From assembly GCF_014640335.1 (NCBI RefSeq), contig NZ_BMGT01000003.1:1015675-1079674 (forward strand): a DNA stretch of 64,000 nucleotides, in the 5' to 3' direction. Position numbers and translations under genes: made by a program. Positions 8,663-17,147 of this stretch are shown piece after piece; position 1 is the stretch's first letter; every line of letters begins with the position of its first letter. Source of the DNA: Edaphobacter dinghuensis. Its GTDB lineage: Bacteria > Acidobacteriota > Terriglobia > Terriglobales > Acidobacteriaceae. The notes below the pieces were generated by a model. It did no database searches and was not told where the DNA came from. It saw only the letters and a list, made by a program, of their open reading frames with translations.

Positions 8663-8832
8663 AACTGGTAAATGACTTCGCTTGTTATAGGGAAATGTGA
8701 CTCAATATATTTCAAGATTGTCCTTCGTCTGTTCTGCTCTTCTACGGCTGTATATAAAGAGCATCTGTATTGGTATACTCATACGGTGATGTAAGTATGC
8801 GTGTTACTCATCACACTAAAAGATCATGACAC

Positions 8833-8852
8833 GAATAGCCTTCTAGCTATTC
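8833..8852. terminator. Possible hairpin between convergent genes
   Basis: A 7-bp stem (GAATAGC / GCTATTC) with a 6-nt loop overlaps the stop codon of the minus-strand outer-membrane gene and lies about 170 bp past the ABC transporter. The T-run is weak on either strand, so this is a low-confidence terminator. Confidence 0.3.
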
Positions 8853-9866
8853 TGATTTACCCTTCCAGGCTGGAAAGAGAAAACGGTAAACGATTCCGGT
8901 CTCCCATATGTTTTCATTCCCCGAAGAAGAAAACTGCCGTGAATAGCTCGTAAGGATTCGCGTATTGTGCGGTAGGTTGTAATCCAACCCGAAGTCGGCA
9001 CGTTGTGTGTTCACAAGAGGGACATTATCGCTGACGATAGTGTCGCGGCGGAATGTCTGTTGCATCCGGAATAGGGGCTCGAAGCGACCGATCCAGCTAT
9101 CAAGGCCACCGAACCTTTGGAGACGGTAATCAGCCTCTACCCAGTACCCTTGAGCGTGATGTCCGCGGGCGAATTCGGAGCGTAGACGAAAAGCAGTATT
9201 CGCGGGTTCCCACCAGAGATGCGCGCCATAGAAATTTTCTCGTGTTCCCTGTAACTGACGATCATAAGAAAGACCTATCTCCAGATGCTTCTCCGGTAGA
9301 TAGAGGCTACTACGCCCGCCGAAGGCGCGCGTGGAGTCGAACTGCATATTTCCACTGCTGGTGGAGAACCAGGCGTTGTAGCTGATGGAGTACTTGTTAT
9401 GGGCAATGGCAGATCCGCTCAGCATACCGCCTACTCCTGTTCCCGTCATTACACCAATTCCTGTAATGATCGGGCCATCCTGAAAGTTGCTAATCCAGAT
9501 TGGTGATAGGCGGTCATTAAAGGTGTTAAAGGGAATCAAAAAACTACCTGCGATGGCGGTGACATGCGGAGACAGAAAGTAATCTCCCTGAAGATAAGTA
9601 AGTGCAATAAAACGGCTATGACTATAGCCCATGCCATTCGGAGAGAAGGTATCACCCAACGCAGCGCGTGATTCGATCAGGAAACGGCTGCCAATAGGTA
9701 TGTCGATCAGCGGCTCGATAATCGGCATATAAGTTGTATTTCCCCCTTTGGTGCTCGTAAAGAACCCAGCTCCCCCCGAGATAAGTGGGGTGTTTTGCGC
9801 GATGCCGTAACGACCTGCGCAGAATACAGTCAGAGCAAAGATGGTAACCCTTGTTAATCGGGTCAT
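8847..9866 (-). CDS. Outer-membrane beta-barrel protein
   Basis: With the start at MTRLTR (9866) the product has 339 residues and a signal peptide ending near GIAQ. The rest is a run of short amphipathic strands rich in Tyr, Phe, Gly, Ser and Asn with few charges, ending in an aromatic strand (GIVYRFLFPAW), as expected for an outer-membrane barrel. The family is not recognised. More upstream starts (9962 TTG, 9902 ATG) would place coding sequence over the regulator repeats and lack a ribosome-binding site. It is monocistronic, controlled by site 3, and may provide the outer-membrane path or support for the exported product. Confidence 0.72.
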   Translation of the reverse strand: MTRLTRVTIFALTVFCAGRYGIAQNTPLISGGAGFFTSTKGGNTTYMPIIEPLIDIPIGSRFLIESRAALGDTFSPNGMGYSHSRFIALTYLQGDYFLSPHVTAIAGSFLIPFNTFNDRLSPIWISNFQDGPIITGIGVMTGTGVGGMLSGSAIAHNKYSISYNAWFSTSSGNMQFDSTRAFGGRSSLYLPEKHLEIGLSYDRQLQGTRENFYGAHLWWEPANTAFRLRSEFARGHHAQGYWVEADYRLQRFGGLDSWIGRFEPLFRMQQTFRRDTIVSDNVPLVNTQRADFGLDYNLPHNTRILTSYSRQFSSSGNENIWETGIVYRFLFPAWKGKSE

Positions 9867-9934
9867 TTTAGAGGGAAGAAAGGTGGATATCGGGCTCTGC
9901 ATAGAGCCACAATAGCTATATATGATGTTCAACG

Positions 9935-9972
9935 TGTCTCTGGATCGTCTGTCTTTTGTCAACTGATTGTCA
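9935..9972 (-). promoter_or_regulatory. Regulator site 3: four 11-bp-phased repeats before the barrel gene
   Basis: Read toward the gene, the units are TGACA (9972-9968), TGACA (9961-9957), AGACG (9950-9946) and AGACA (9939-9935), each 11 bp apart. The order TGACA, TGACA, AGAC-x, AGACA is nearly identical to site 4. A TATATAGC stretch follows about 20 bp later and is a good -10 candidate. Confidence 0.78.
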
Positions 9973-10037
9973 TTTTCGTAGCGGTGAGAACAGATAAGAA
10001 GAGTATGAGTCGTGCCAACACCCTTCTCGCACCGTGT

Positions 10038-10976
10038 TTAATTGAGCTGACTCAGCATCCTGTTATATCGCGCTTGCTTCGCGGGGGAATCTGCCATCTT
10101 CGAAAGCTGTTCTATCTCAACTTTGGAGGGATGGAGTTCAAGAGGCAATCTCCTCCAGTAATACTTTAGGGCGTCGGAGCTCCAGCCTGCATATGTCTTT
10201 TCCCAGGACTTGCCGGAATCTCCGGCAAAAACCAGATTAGCTGGATTTAATATTCGTTCGTAGTTTTGAAATCTGCAATCAAGTGAAATACGAAGTTGAT
10301 TCGAAATATTCGGAGATGCTGCATGCACAGTTAGACTGTGAAAGATGAGCACATCGCCTGCATTGATTTGACCGCCTACCCAATCGCCTCCAAGATCAGC
10401 ATTTGTTGGAATTTCAGGGATACGAAGATTCTCATCATCGTGTTTCATATAACCGAGATGATGAGAGCCTTCCACAACTCGAAGAGGTCCCACATCGACT
10501 GGGCAATCGTGAAGCGGAATCCACACAGTGAAGCATTCAGTATCTCCGCCCATGAATCGATAATCTTGATGTGCATGAACGGTGAGGTGCTTACAGTGTG
10601 GGAAAATCAATCGACCAATCGGTTTTGGATGAATCAAAAGCTGGTTACCCACCAACATTTTCATAACCTGTTGCAAAACCGGATGATGCGGCAGTGCATG
10701 AAATAGTTCAAGGTTGAAAATGTTCTGATAGGTCTGTTTAAACGTCGGATTTGGATCACCGCAGGCCGCACTGAGATCAGCAATGTGTTCCAGCGGATCG
10801 TAACCTGGCAGAAGCCAGCCTGCAGCGGAGAGAATTTGCGTAATCTTCCCGAGCAGCTGAGTGACGTGGTCACGAGGCAATAATCCTCGCACAAGCACAT
10901 ACCCTCTAGAGTCAATTTCCTCTTGTAGGGTGCTCGAAGTGAGATCATGCGCCTTCATTTCACGAAAGGGCTTCAT
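10038..10976 (-). CDS. Phytanoyl-CoA dioxygenase (PhyH) family Fe(II)/2-oxoglutarate oxygenase
   Basis: The chosen ATG at 10976 is preceded by GGAGG at 8 bp; an ATG at 10991 lacks one. The 312-residue protein shows the PhyH iron site: HAHQDYRF (His-x-Asp), then a distal His in LTVHAASPN and an Arg in LRISLDCR for 2-oxoglutarate. WIPLHDCPVDVGPLRVVEGSH is the typical core strand pair. Enzymes of this family hydroxylate small molecules, lipids or carrier-bound substrates. The gene is divergent from the nucleotidyltransferase-methyltransferase pair and has its own site (site 4). The substrate is unknown; a tailoring role in the neighbouring set is inferred. Confidence 0.87.
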   Translation of the reverse strand: MKPFREMKAHDLTSSTLQEEIDSRGYVLVRGLLPRDHVTQLLGKITQILSAAGWLLPGYDPLEHIADLSAACGDPNPTFKQTYQNIFNLELFHALPHHPVLQQVMKMLVGNQLLIHPKPIGRLIFPHCKHLTVHAHQDYRFMGGDTECFTVWIPLHDCPVDVGPLRVVEGSHHLGYMKHDDENLRIPEIPTNADLGGDWVGGQINAGDVLIFHSLTVHAASPNISNQLRISLDCRFQNYERILNPANLVFAGDSGKSWEKTYAGWSSDALKYYWRRLPLELHPSKVEIEQLSKMADSPAKQARYNRMLSQLN

Positions 10977-11155
10977 TCGTTTGTCCTCCATGGTTTATGA
11001 CCTTGGTCATTTCTCCGATAGATTCGATGGCTTCGGTAAATGTATTGAGCATCGTTAACCCAGCAATTAAACTTACAGGCCCACATATTCTGCTGAAACG
11101 AACGTGGCTTTTGACATCACATAGAAGTCACAATAGTGATCTGCTTCAACCGGGG

Positions 11156-11204
11156 TGTCTTCGGCTAGTCTTTTTCTTGTCAATTCATTGTCATCCCGAC
11201 TTCA
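11156..11204 (-). promoter_or_regulatory. Regulator site 4: phased repeats before the PhyH gene
   Basis: Read toward PhyH, the units are TGACA (11193-11189), TGACA (11182-11178), AGACT (11171-11167) and AGACA (11160-11156), each 11 bp apart. A weak extra unit lies at 11204-11200. The pattern matches site 3 almost unit for unit. Confidence 0.78.
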
Positions 11205-11271
11205 GTGATGAAGAGGAGGAGTGCCTCAGCCTCAATACGTTCGATTGGCAGTTTGTAGCGGGAGGCAAAAT

Positions 11272-11309
11272 CAACAAAAGAGTGACAATCACTTTACATA
11301 AACATGACA
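11272..11309 (+). promoter_or_regulatory. Regulator site 5: four phased repeats before the nucleotidyltransferase gene
   Basis: Units CAACA (11272), TGACA (11283), TTACA (11294) and TGACA (11305) are each 11 bp apart. A TAGTTA element lies 17 bp after the last TGACA. With site 4 it forms a divergent promoter pair in the 500-bp gap between PhyH and the nucleotidyltransferase gene; nothing else was recognised in that gap. Confidence 0.75.
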
Positions 11310-11477
11310 AATATTCAGGCGAAGCTTAGTTAGGCTTTGAAGTAAGCTTTTCTCTTGAACTCGACATGACGGAACTGAAAATGAGGTGATGTTGCATTGC
11401 CCTTGATATCCGGTAGGCAGTCGTCAAGCAAAGCAGAGTTTTGCGATCTATATACATCAACAGTCGTCCACAGGAAA

Positions 11478-12785
11478 ATGGATAGATTTAGTGATGTTAG
11501 ATATGTCAGTTTTCCACTTGCGTGGATCTGTCGTATCACTTCACAGTTATTGTGTGACGAATGGCCAGTGCGAGAGGCTGCTCTGTTGATCTTCTGTAAA
11601 CCCATTTCTCACCAGTGCTTCCGTTTGCAGAGTCTTTCGGTAAGGGAGTGGAGAAGCTTGCTGCACTGGCTGGATATCAGTGGATTGGCGCTGTACTTTC
11701 TACATCGAATCGTTGAGCTGCAGTTAGTCGATTGGCTCCCCCCTCACGTATTGGAACGCTTGCGAGGAAATCTTGCCGACAACACTGAACGAACTCGAGG
11801 TATGATCGCAGAGTCGATTGCTATCCAGCAGGAATTCCAAACATCGCGTCTTTCCTATGCCAACCTGAAAGGCTTGTCGCTCTGGCCGAGTTCTGTACCA
11901 AGGCCGGAACTGCGGTCCCAGTTTGATCTGGACTTTCTCTTAGCGGAAGATAGCGCTCAGGAAGCGAGGAGAATTCTCGAACGGAGAGGCTACCGTCTAT
12001 ACGTTGCAAGTGGCAGGAGTTGGGAGTTCAAGCGTAATGAAAAGCCGGGGATCTCCTTGAAGGACCTGTACAAGGCTTTGCCGTCTCATGCTGTTGAATT
12101 GCATATCGAATCCACGGGGCCAGACCGATTCTCCTCGCTAGAGCGGGTAGAAAGACGTGAACTGCATGGGTATATGATGCCGGTGCTCTCGCCGGTTGAC
12201 CTGTTCTTAGGACAGGGGCTTCATGCTTACAAACATGTGTGCAGCGAGTTCTCACGCGTAGCCCATCTGCTAGAGTTTCGTCGTCATGTCCTCGTTCGTC
12301 GGAATGATCAAGCCTTTTGGAGCGAGCTTCGGTCAACAGCGGAAGGGAATCCTAGAGCAAGGCTAGGGCTCGGAGTGGTCGTGTTGCTGATCGCGCATGT
12401 CATGGGAAATTTTGCTCCAGAAGAGCTAACAGACTGGACAGTCAAGTGTCTTCCCCGATCCGCGCGACTATGGGTAGAGACATATGGAAGGCGAGTCGTC
12501 TTTGGTAGCATTCCGGGTAGCAAACTGTATCTATTGCTGCAGAAGGAGCTCGAGATTGCAGGAGTTCCGGCGAAGCGGCCACTTCGCCAAATACTGTTGC
12601 CCCTGCGTTTTCCCCCTCCCGTTATACGAGCGTTTCCGAACGAGACTCTCACAGTGCGACTTCGCCGGTATCGTATGCAATTAGGCTTTATCCTCCTTCG
12701 TCTACGCTTCCATATCGTAGAAGGACTTCGCTACGCATGGGAGTCGCATCGTTGGCAGCGGAGAATCGATCGGCTTGAATCATGA
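11478..12785 (+). CDS. Nucleotidyltransferase-fold protein (PF14907-like)
   Basis: The ATG at 11478 follows AGGAAA and gives 435 residues; a TTG at 11397 would add 27. The central part resembles the uncharacterised nucleotidyltransferase family: ALYFLHR near the start, then SYANLKGLSLWP, a QFDLDFLL motif carrying the acidic pair, EARRILERRGYRL and a conserved HAVELHIES strand. Members of this family occur beside HprK-like kinases in lasso-peptide and surface-polysaccharide loci. An HprK-like kinase is encoded here at 22.1-23.2 kb, but no lasso-peptide genes are seen. The methyltransferase gene follows with a 4-bp ATGA overlap, so the two are coupled. The substrate is unknown. Confidence 0.65.
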   Translation: MDRFSDVRYVSFPLAWICRITSQLLCDEWPVREAALLIFCKPISHQCFRLQSLSVREWRSLLHWLDISGLALYFLHRIVELQLVDWLPPHVLERLRGNLADNTERTRGMIAESIAIQQEFQTSRLSYANLKGLSLWPSSVPRPELRSQFDLDFLLAEDSAQEARRILERRGYRLYVASGRSWEFKRNEKPGISLKDLYKALPSHAVELHIESTGPDRFSSLERVERRELHGYMMPVLSPVDLFLGQGLHAYKHVCSEFSRVAHLLEFRRHVLVRRNDQAFWSELRSTAEGNPRARLGLGVVVLLIAHVMGNFAPEELTDWTVKCLPRSARLWVETYGRRVVFGSIPGSKLYLLLQKELEIAGVPAKRPLRQILLPLRFPPPVIRAFPNETLTVRLRRYRMQLGFILLRLRFHIVEGLRYAWESHRWQRRIDRLES

Positions 12786-13597
12786 CGACTCCTTTGCGTC
12801 CGGCCGCCGCTGCCTTCAACACGGTCGCGCCGATTTTTGATCAACGCTTCGGTCAGTGGCTAAGCGTAGCTGCACAGCGCTGTGCGGTACGTACAGCGCT
12901 GCTGCGAAGATTTCCAATGGGAGGCCATATCCTGGAATTGGGTGGGGGGACGGGGGAGGATGGTCTATTCCTTGCTGAGCGCGGCTTCAATATATTTCTC
13001 ACCGATCCTTCGCCTGCCATGGTGTCCTTGGCAAAGGCAAAACTGGCTCCGTTCGGCGCTCAGGTCGAAGTTGCAGGGGGAGAAGATCTGGAAGATTTAG
13101 CATCGCGTTATCTCTCCACAGGTGGTGCATTGTTTGACGGAGCCTTCTCGAATTTCGCGCCGCTTAATTGCGTTGTTGATCTGGAGACGGTGGCATATGG
13201 GCTTGCACGACTGCTCAAACCAGGCGCTGCGGCAATGCTGGTACTTTTCGGTACTTTCTGCCCCGGTGAGATGGTGACAGAAGTGCTTCGGGGGAGGCCC
13301 CATTTGGCGCTGCGGCGTCTTTCGCGCGTCGAAACGCCAGCGCGCCTCTCCAAGCACGCCTTTCATGTCATCTATCATCGCCGTGCCGCATTGCTTCGTG
13401 CCTTCGCGCCGTGGTTTGTCTTGGAGAGGCGTCTTGGCATCGGTGTTATGGTGCCACCTAGTGCAGCTGAGCCTTGGATATCCAATCATCCGCGGCTTCT
13501 TGCTCTCGCGGAGAGAATGGATCGCGTTGTTTCTCGTCCGATGGCAATCTTCGGAGATCATATCCTTTATCAGTTCCGTCGAAATGCCGAGAAATAA
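12782..13597 (+). CDS. Class I SAM-dependent methyltransferase
   Basis: The 271-residue protein has the SAM-binding motif I ILELGGGTGEDG (about 50-61), motif II ending FLTDPSPAMV and a post-motif region GAFSNFAPLNC. The remainder is the usual Rossmann half plus a C-terminal lid. Its closest type appears to be Methyltransf_11. It is translationally coupled to the nucleotidyltransferase gene (ATGA at 12782). The substrate cannot be read from the sequence. The 250-bp gap that follows contains regulator site 6 and no gene. Confidence 0.85.
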   Translation: MTTPLRPAAAAFNTVAPIFDQRFGQWLSVAAQRCAVRTALLRRFPMGGHILELGGGTGEDGLFLAERGFNIFLTDPSPAMVSLAKAKLAPFGAQVEVAGGEDLEDLASRYLSTGGALFDGAFSNFAPLNCVVDLETVAYGLARLLKPGAAAMLVLFGTFCPGEMVTEVLRGRPHLALRRLSRVETPARLSKHAFHVIYHRRAALLRAFAPWFVLERRLGIGVMVPPSAAEPWISNHPRLLALAERMDRVVSRPMAIFGDHILYQFRRNAEK

Positions 13598-13712
13598 AAT
13601 CTCTACATCACGTCATGGTCAATACGCCATGATCGTTCGATCTTTCACGACGCAGGTAGCTTTCCTATTCTGATCAAGCGTTCCCCAGAAATCTCTGGTA
13701 TCCACGCGCTTC

Positions 13713-13750
13713 GGACATTTGAATGACGAACTTGAGACATTCTGACGACA
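13713..13750 (+). promoter_or_regulatory. Regulator site 6: four phased repeats before the GTP cyclohydrolase II gene
   Basis: Units GGACA (13713), TGACG (13724), AGACA (13735) and CGACA (13746) are each 11 bp apart. A GATACG element about 24 bp after the start of the last unit is a -10 candidate. The gene starts about 100 bp downstream. Confidence 0.72.
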
Positions 13751-13848
13751 TGCAGAAAGAGATTGCTGCGATACGCTTCACTTACAGAACGAATAAGTCA
13801 TGATTTATATGAAATATGAATGACAGGTGAGGAAATCAGGCTGCGTTG

Positions 13849-14508
13849 ATGATGCTAAAGCAAATCGCCGATGTGAACTTTCCAACGCTCTGGGCAGACT
13901 TCCGTCTATTAGCCTTTGAAAAGGTCAACGCGGGTAGCGCAGCAAGTGAGGAACGTCAAGAAACTGCGCTGGCATTGCTTCTCGGAGACATCCATAGTTT
14001 TCCTCCGGTTGTGCGCATTCATTCTCAATGCATGACAGGGGATGTCTTTCATTCTCTTCGGTGTGATTGTCATGACCAACTGCATCTGGCATTGAGCCTG
14101 ATCGCAAAGAAAGGCGTCGGCGTATTGCTTTATGAGCAGCAAGAAGGCCGAGGCATTGGTCTCATGGAAAAGCTTCGGGCCTACGAACTTCAAGATCAGG
14201 GACTCGACACCATTGAAGCCAATCTTCGCCTGGGGCATGCTGTTGATCTGCGTGATTACGCGCTTCCTATTGAGATCCTTCGGTTCCTCAATGTCCGCGC
14301 GCTTCGCCTGATGACTAATAATCCAGACAAAATCAATGCTGTCCGCTCTGCAAGAATTGAGATCGTCGAACGTTTGAGCGCAGATGTTCCAGACAATCCT
14401 CATTCAGCACACTATCTTGTGACAAAACGGGAAAGACTTGGCCATCTGTGGTCTTCAGATAGCAACTTCAGTTCATCTCAGATCGTACTTCCCGTCACGA
14501 ACGAATGA
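13849..14508 (+). CDS. ribA: GTP cyclohydrolase II (RibA-like)
   Basis: This 219-residue protein matches stand-alone GTP cyclohydrolase II along its length. It has the zinc cysteines in HSQCMTGDVFHSLRCDC, the GTP-binding LLYEQQEGRGIGL segment, KLRAYELQDQG with the conserved Tyr, LMTNNPDKI and HYLVTKRERLGH. The reaction opens GTP to a 2,5-diamino-6-ribosylamino-pyrimidinone phosphate, formate and pyrophosphate, the entry step to riboflavin and some pyrimidine- or pteridine-derived natural products. It is not beside other rib genes. It has its own copy of the shared regulator site and is followed by a radical SAM operon, so a specialised supply role is likely (inference). The start could also be 13852 or the TTG at 13846. 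Confidence 0.93.
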   Translation: MMLKQIADVNFPTLWADFRLLAFEKVNAGSAASEERQETALALLLGDIHSFPPVVRIHSQCMTGDVFHSLRCDCHDQLHLALSLIAKKGVGVLLYEQQEGRGIGLMEKLRAYELQDQGLDTIEANLRLGHAVDLRDYALPIEILRFLNVRALRLMTNNPDKINAVRSARIEIVERLSADVPDNPHSAHYLVTKRERLGHLWSSDSNFSSSQIVLPVTNE

Positions 14509-14532
14509 CATTGAACTGACAATTCCGCGACA
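14495..14532 (+). promoter_or_regulatory. Regulator site 7: phased repeats before the radical SAM operon
   Basis: Units TCACG (14495), TGACA (14506), TGACA (14517) and CGACA (14528) are each 11 bp apart. The second unit contains the stop codon of the GTP cyclohydrolase II gene. The radical SAM gene begins about 130 bp downstream. Confidence 0.76.
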
Positions 14533-14660
14533 AACTTCTAAGTCTAGCGGACTACGCTGAGTTCCATAAGGCGGAGTGTTTCGCGCGAGCTCATCCACCT
14601 GTTGTTTGGCAGAGGCCGGATGTCGTACGTGCCGATACACAGGTATTTCGAGGTGACTTT

Positions 14661-16157
14661 TTGGCACAGATTTTAGTAACGCATTCCTATCATCTTCCCT
14701 ATGACCCGAAGCAATCGCGCAAAATGCAGCCATACATGCCACTTGGTATGCTGTATGCGGCTACGGCGCTCCGGGAGAACGATTTTTCTGTGGTTGCGTT
14801 TGATTCGATGCTTGAAGCGCCATCTACTGGTTTAAGTGAAATGCTGGCGGCTCATCGACCCAACATTGTCGCTGTCTATGAAGATGACTTCAATTTCCTA
14901 TCCAAAATGTGTCTTACTCGAATGAGAGAGGTCGCGTGGGAGATTGCGCAAGCGGCGCATGCAGTTGGCGCTATAGCGATCGTACATGGTTCCGATTCGA
15001 CGGATAACTCTTCGCTATTCCTGCAAAATGGCTTCGACTATGTGCTTTGCGGAGAAGCAGAACAGACTCTTGTGCAGTTATGCAGTTTCATCTTGCGTGC
15101 CGCTGATGTGCCAGAGATAGATGGTCTTGTAAGACTTGATACAAACGGCCAAACCATCCGAAGCGTACAGAAGCTCTCAAAGAATCCTACGTGGTCAGAA
15201 CTCTCCTTTCCCGCACGTGATCTTATCAACGTGGAGCCATACCGAATGGCGTGGCTCGAAGCTCACGGATATTTCTCAGCGAACATGGTGTCCAGTCGCG
15301 GATGTCCCTATCAATGCAACTGGTGCGCCAAACCGATTTCTGGCAATAAATTTCATTTACGGCCAGCCGCTACTGTTGCCGAGGAGATGAGGTTGCTGAA
15401 AATGGAAGCCGGGGTCGATCATATCTGGTTTGGTGATGATGTCTTCGGATTGAATCATCATTGGGTAGAGGAGTTTGCCTCAGAAGTTACGAAAAGAAAC
15501 GCAGCAGTTCCATTCAAAATACAGTCTCGCGCTGACCTGATGGACAAACAGACTGTACAACATCTCAAGACAGCAGGATGTGCTGAAGTATGGATGGGAG
15601 TTGAATCGGGATCGCAAGCAGTATTAAATGCAATGGACAAGGGACTGAAGCTTTCTTCTGTGATTGCCGCGCGCAATATACTAAAAAAAGCTGGCGTTCG
15701 CGCTTGCTATTTTTTGCAGTTCGGTTACCCCGGCGAAACATGGGCCGAGTTGCAGGAGACCATCGCTTTTGTGCGTGATACGCAACCTGACGATATCGGC
15801 ATCTCATTTTCGTACCCGCTACCAGGTACTACATTTTATGAGCGTGTGCAAGCTGAATTGGGGCAGAAACGTAATTGGACTGATAGTGATGATCTCTGCA
15901 TTATGTTCACTGCAGCCTATAAAACCGATTTCTACCGTGCTGTACGAGATGCTCTGCATGCGGAAGTAGACTCCTGGCGAGACCCGGAAGAGTCGGACAT
16001 GACGCGTGCCCGGATTAAGGAATTGTGGAACAAAGTCACTGAATTGGAGCCGGTGAGCCGCGACGCAGATTCCTCTGTCTCTTCTGAGAAAGTAGCCACT
16101 TTTACCTCAGCTTCGTTTGTGCCTGTCGAGGCTTTGGCATCTGTTAGGGGGAACTAG
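14661..16157 (+). CDS. Radical SAM enzyme with an N-terminal B12-binding-like domain
   Basis: The TTG start at 14661 follows GAGGTG at 8 bp and gives 498 residues. Residues about 1-150 form a Rossmann-like domain of the cobalamin-binding type, but the usual Asp-x-His-x-x-Gly cobalt-ligand motif is not visible. The radical SAM core carries Cys-x3-Cys-x2-Cys in RGCPYQCNWC (about 214-222), a WFGDDVF strand and a VWMGVESGS motif for SAM binding. Enzymes of this group carry out methylations, cyclisations or oxidative rearrangements. The stop codon abuts the start of the next methyltransferase gene, so it heads an operon with the methyltransferase and amidohydrolase, probably also the GT1. The substrate is unknown. 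Confidence 0.88.
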   Translation: MAQILVTHSYHLPYDPKQSRKMQPYMPLGMLYAATALRENDFSVVAFDSMLEAPSTGLSEMLAAHRPNIVAVYEDDFNFLSKMCLTRMREVAWEIAQAAHAVGAIAIVHGSDSTDNSSLFLQNGFDYVLCGEAEQTLVQLCSFILRAADVPEIDGLVRLDTNGQTIRSVQKLSKNPTWSELSFPARDLINVEPYRMAWLEAHGYFSANMVSSRGCPYQCNWCAKPISGNKFHLRPAATVAEEMRLLKMEAGVDHIWFGDDVFGLNHHWVEEFASEVTKRNAAVPFKIQSRADLMDKQTVQHLKTAGCAEVWMGVESGSQAVLNAMDKGLKLSSVIAARNILKKAGVRACYFLQFGYPGETWAELQETIAFVRDTQPDDIGISFSYPLPGTTFYERVQAELGQKRNWTDSDDLCIMFTAAYKTDFYRAVRDALHAEVDSWRDPEESDMTRARIKELWNKVTELEPVSRDADSSVSSEKVATFTSASFVPVEALASVRGN

Positions 16158-17147
16158 ATGTGTCCATCTCCCACTTCAGGAAATTCACCCAGCACATTGT
16201 TGGCACATAGCATTGCCGGCGATATGGAGCATCTGGGAGTCCGTCTGCAATGTCCTTGTTGTCAGGCTGACTTAATTGGGTTCGATTGTTTCTCATGCCA
16301 GTTCCATCTCCAAAATATTAGCGGCATCTTAAATGCACTGCCGCCAGAGCGGGCGGATCATTATGCACGCTTCATAGAAGAGTATGAGGGAATACGGGCT
16401 GCAGAGGGCCGTGGCAATGAAAATGAATCTTTCTACCTCAGTCTCCCTTATGTTGATATTTCCGGAAGGAATCGCAAACAGTGGAGGATCAGAGCACGCA
16501 GCTATGACTATTTGATAGAGCACGTGCTAAAGCCGAACTTACCAGCGGAGGGTGGGCAGATTCTAGATATAGGGGCTGGAAATTGCTGGATGAGTTTCCG
16601 GCTGGCACTTGCAGGTTACCACCCAATTGCCTTAGATTTGCTCACCAATGATTCCGATGGCCTAGGAGCAGCAGAACACTATCGAGGATATTTGTCGAAA
16701 CTTTTCCCGCGCTTCCGAGCGGAGCTTGCACATCTGCCGTTCCAGAATGAACAGTTTGACGCAATCATCTTTAATGCCTCATTTCACTACGCCGAGAACT
16801 ATGAAACTGCCTTGTACGAAGCACTTCGATGCGTCAAAGCAGGCGGCATGGTAGTTATCAGCGATACGCCTTGCTATGCTCGCGAGGAAAGCGGCAAACA
16901 AATGGTTGCAGAACGCCAAGCCGATTTTCTACATCGCTATGGCACAGCATCGGACTCTATCAAGAGTCTCGAATACCTGACAGACGAGCGTCTACGGACG
17001 CTGGAAGAACGAATGTCAATTCGCTGGATCACCTATTCTCCCTGGTACGGTTTCAAGTGGTCTATGCGTCCACTTGTGGCAAAGTTGCGACATAGACGCG
17101 AGCCATCACGATTCCGCATCTATGTCGCACAGAAAGAGCCGAGATGA
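16158..17147 (+). CDS. SAM-dependent methyltransferase with an N-terminal zinc ribbon
   Basis: The 329-residue protein begins with a putative four-cysteine zinc ribbon: CPCC at about 32-35 and CFSC about 12 residues later. A class I methyltransferase domain follows with motif I ILDIGAGNCWMS, an acidic end LDLLTND for the ribose, and FDAIIFNASFHY. The start immediately follows the radical SAM stop codon and the end overlaps the amidohydrolase start by 4 bp (ATGA). This tight coupling implies that the three enzymes act together. A methyl transfer to the radical SAM product is plausible but not shown. Confidence 0.86.
   Translation: MCPSPTSGNSPSTLLAHSIAGDMEHLGVRLQCPCCQADLIGFDCFSCQFHLQNISGILNALPPERADHYARFIEEYEGIRAAEGRGNENESFYLSLPYVDISGRNRKQWRIRARSYDYLIEHVLKPNLPAEGGQILDIGAGNCWMSFRLALAGYHPIALDLLTNDSDGLGAAEHYRGYLSKLFPRFRAELAHLPFQNEQFDAIIFNASFHYAENYETALYEALRCVKAGGMVVISDTPCYAREESGKQMVAERQADFLHRYGTASDSIKSLEYLTDERLRTLEERMSIRWITYSPWYGFKWSMRPLVAKLRHRREPSRFRIYVAQKEPR

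Noticed and set aside
9867..9962. Longer N-terminus for the barrel protein from a TTG at 9962
   Set aside because: It would run through the phased regulator repeats, has no ribosome-binding site, and the signal peptide begins at 9866.
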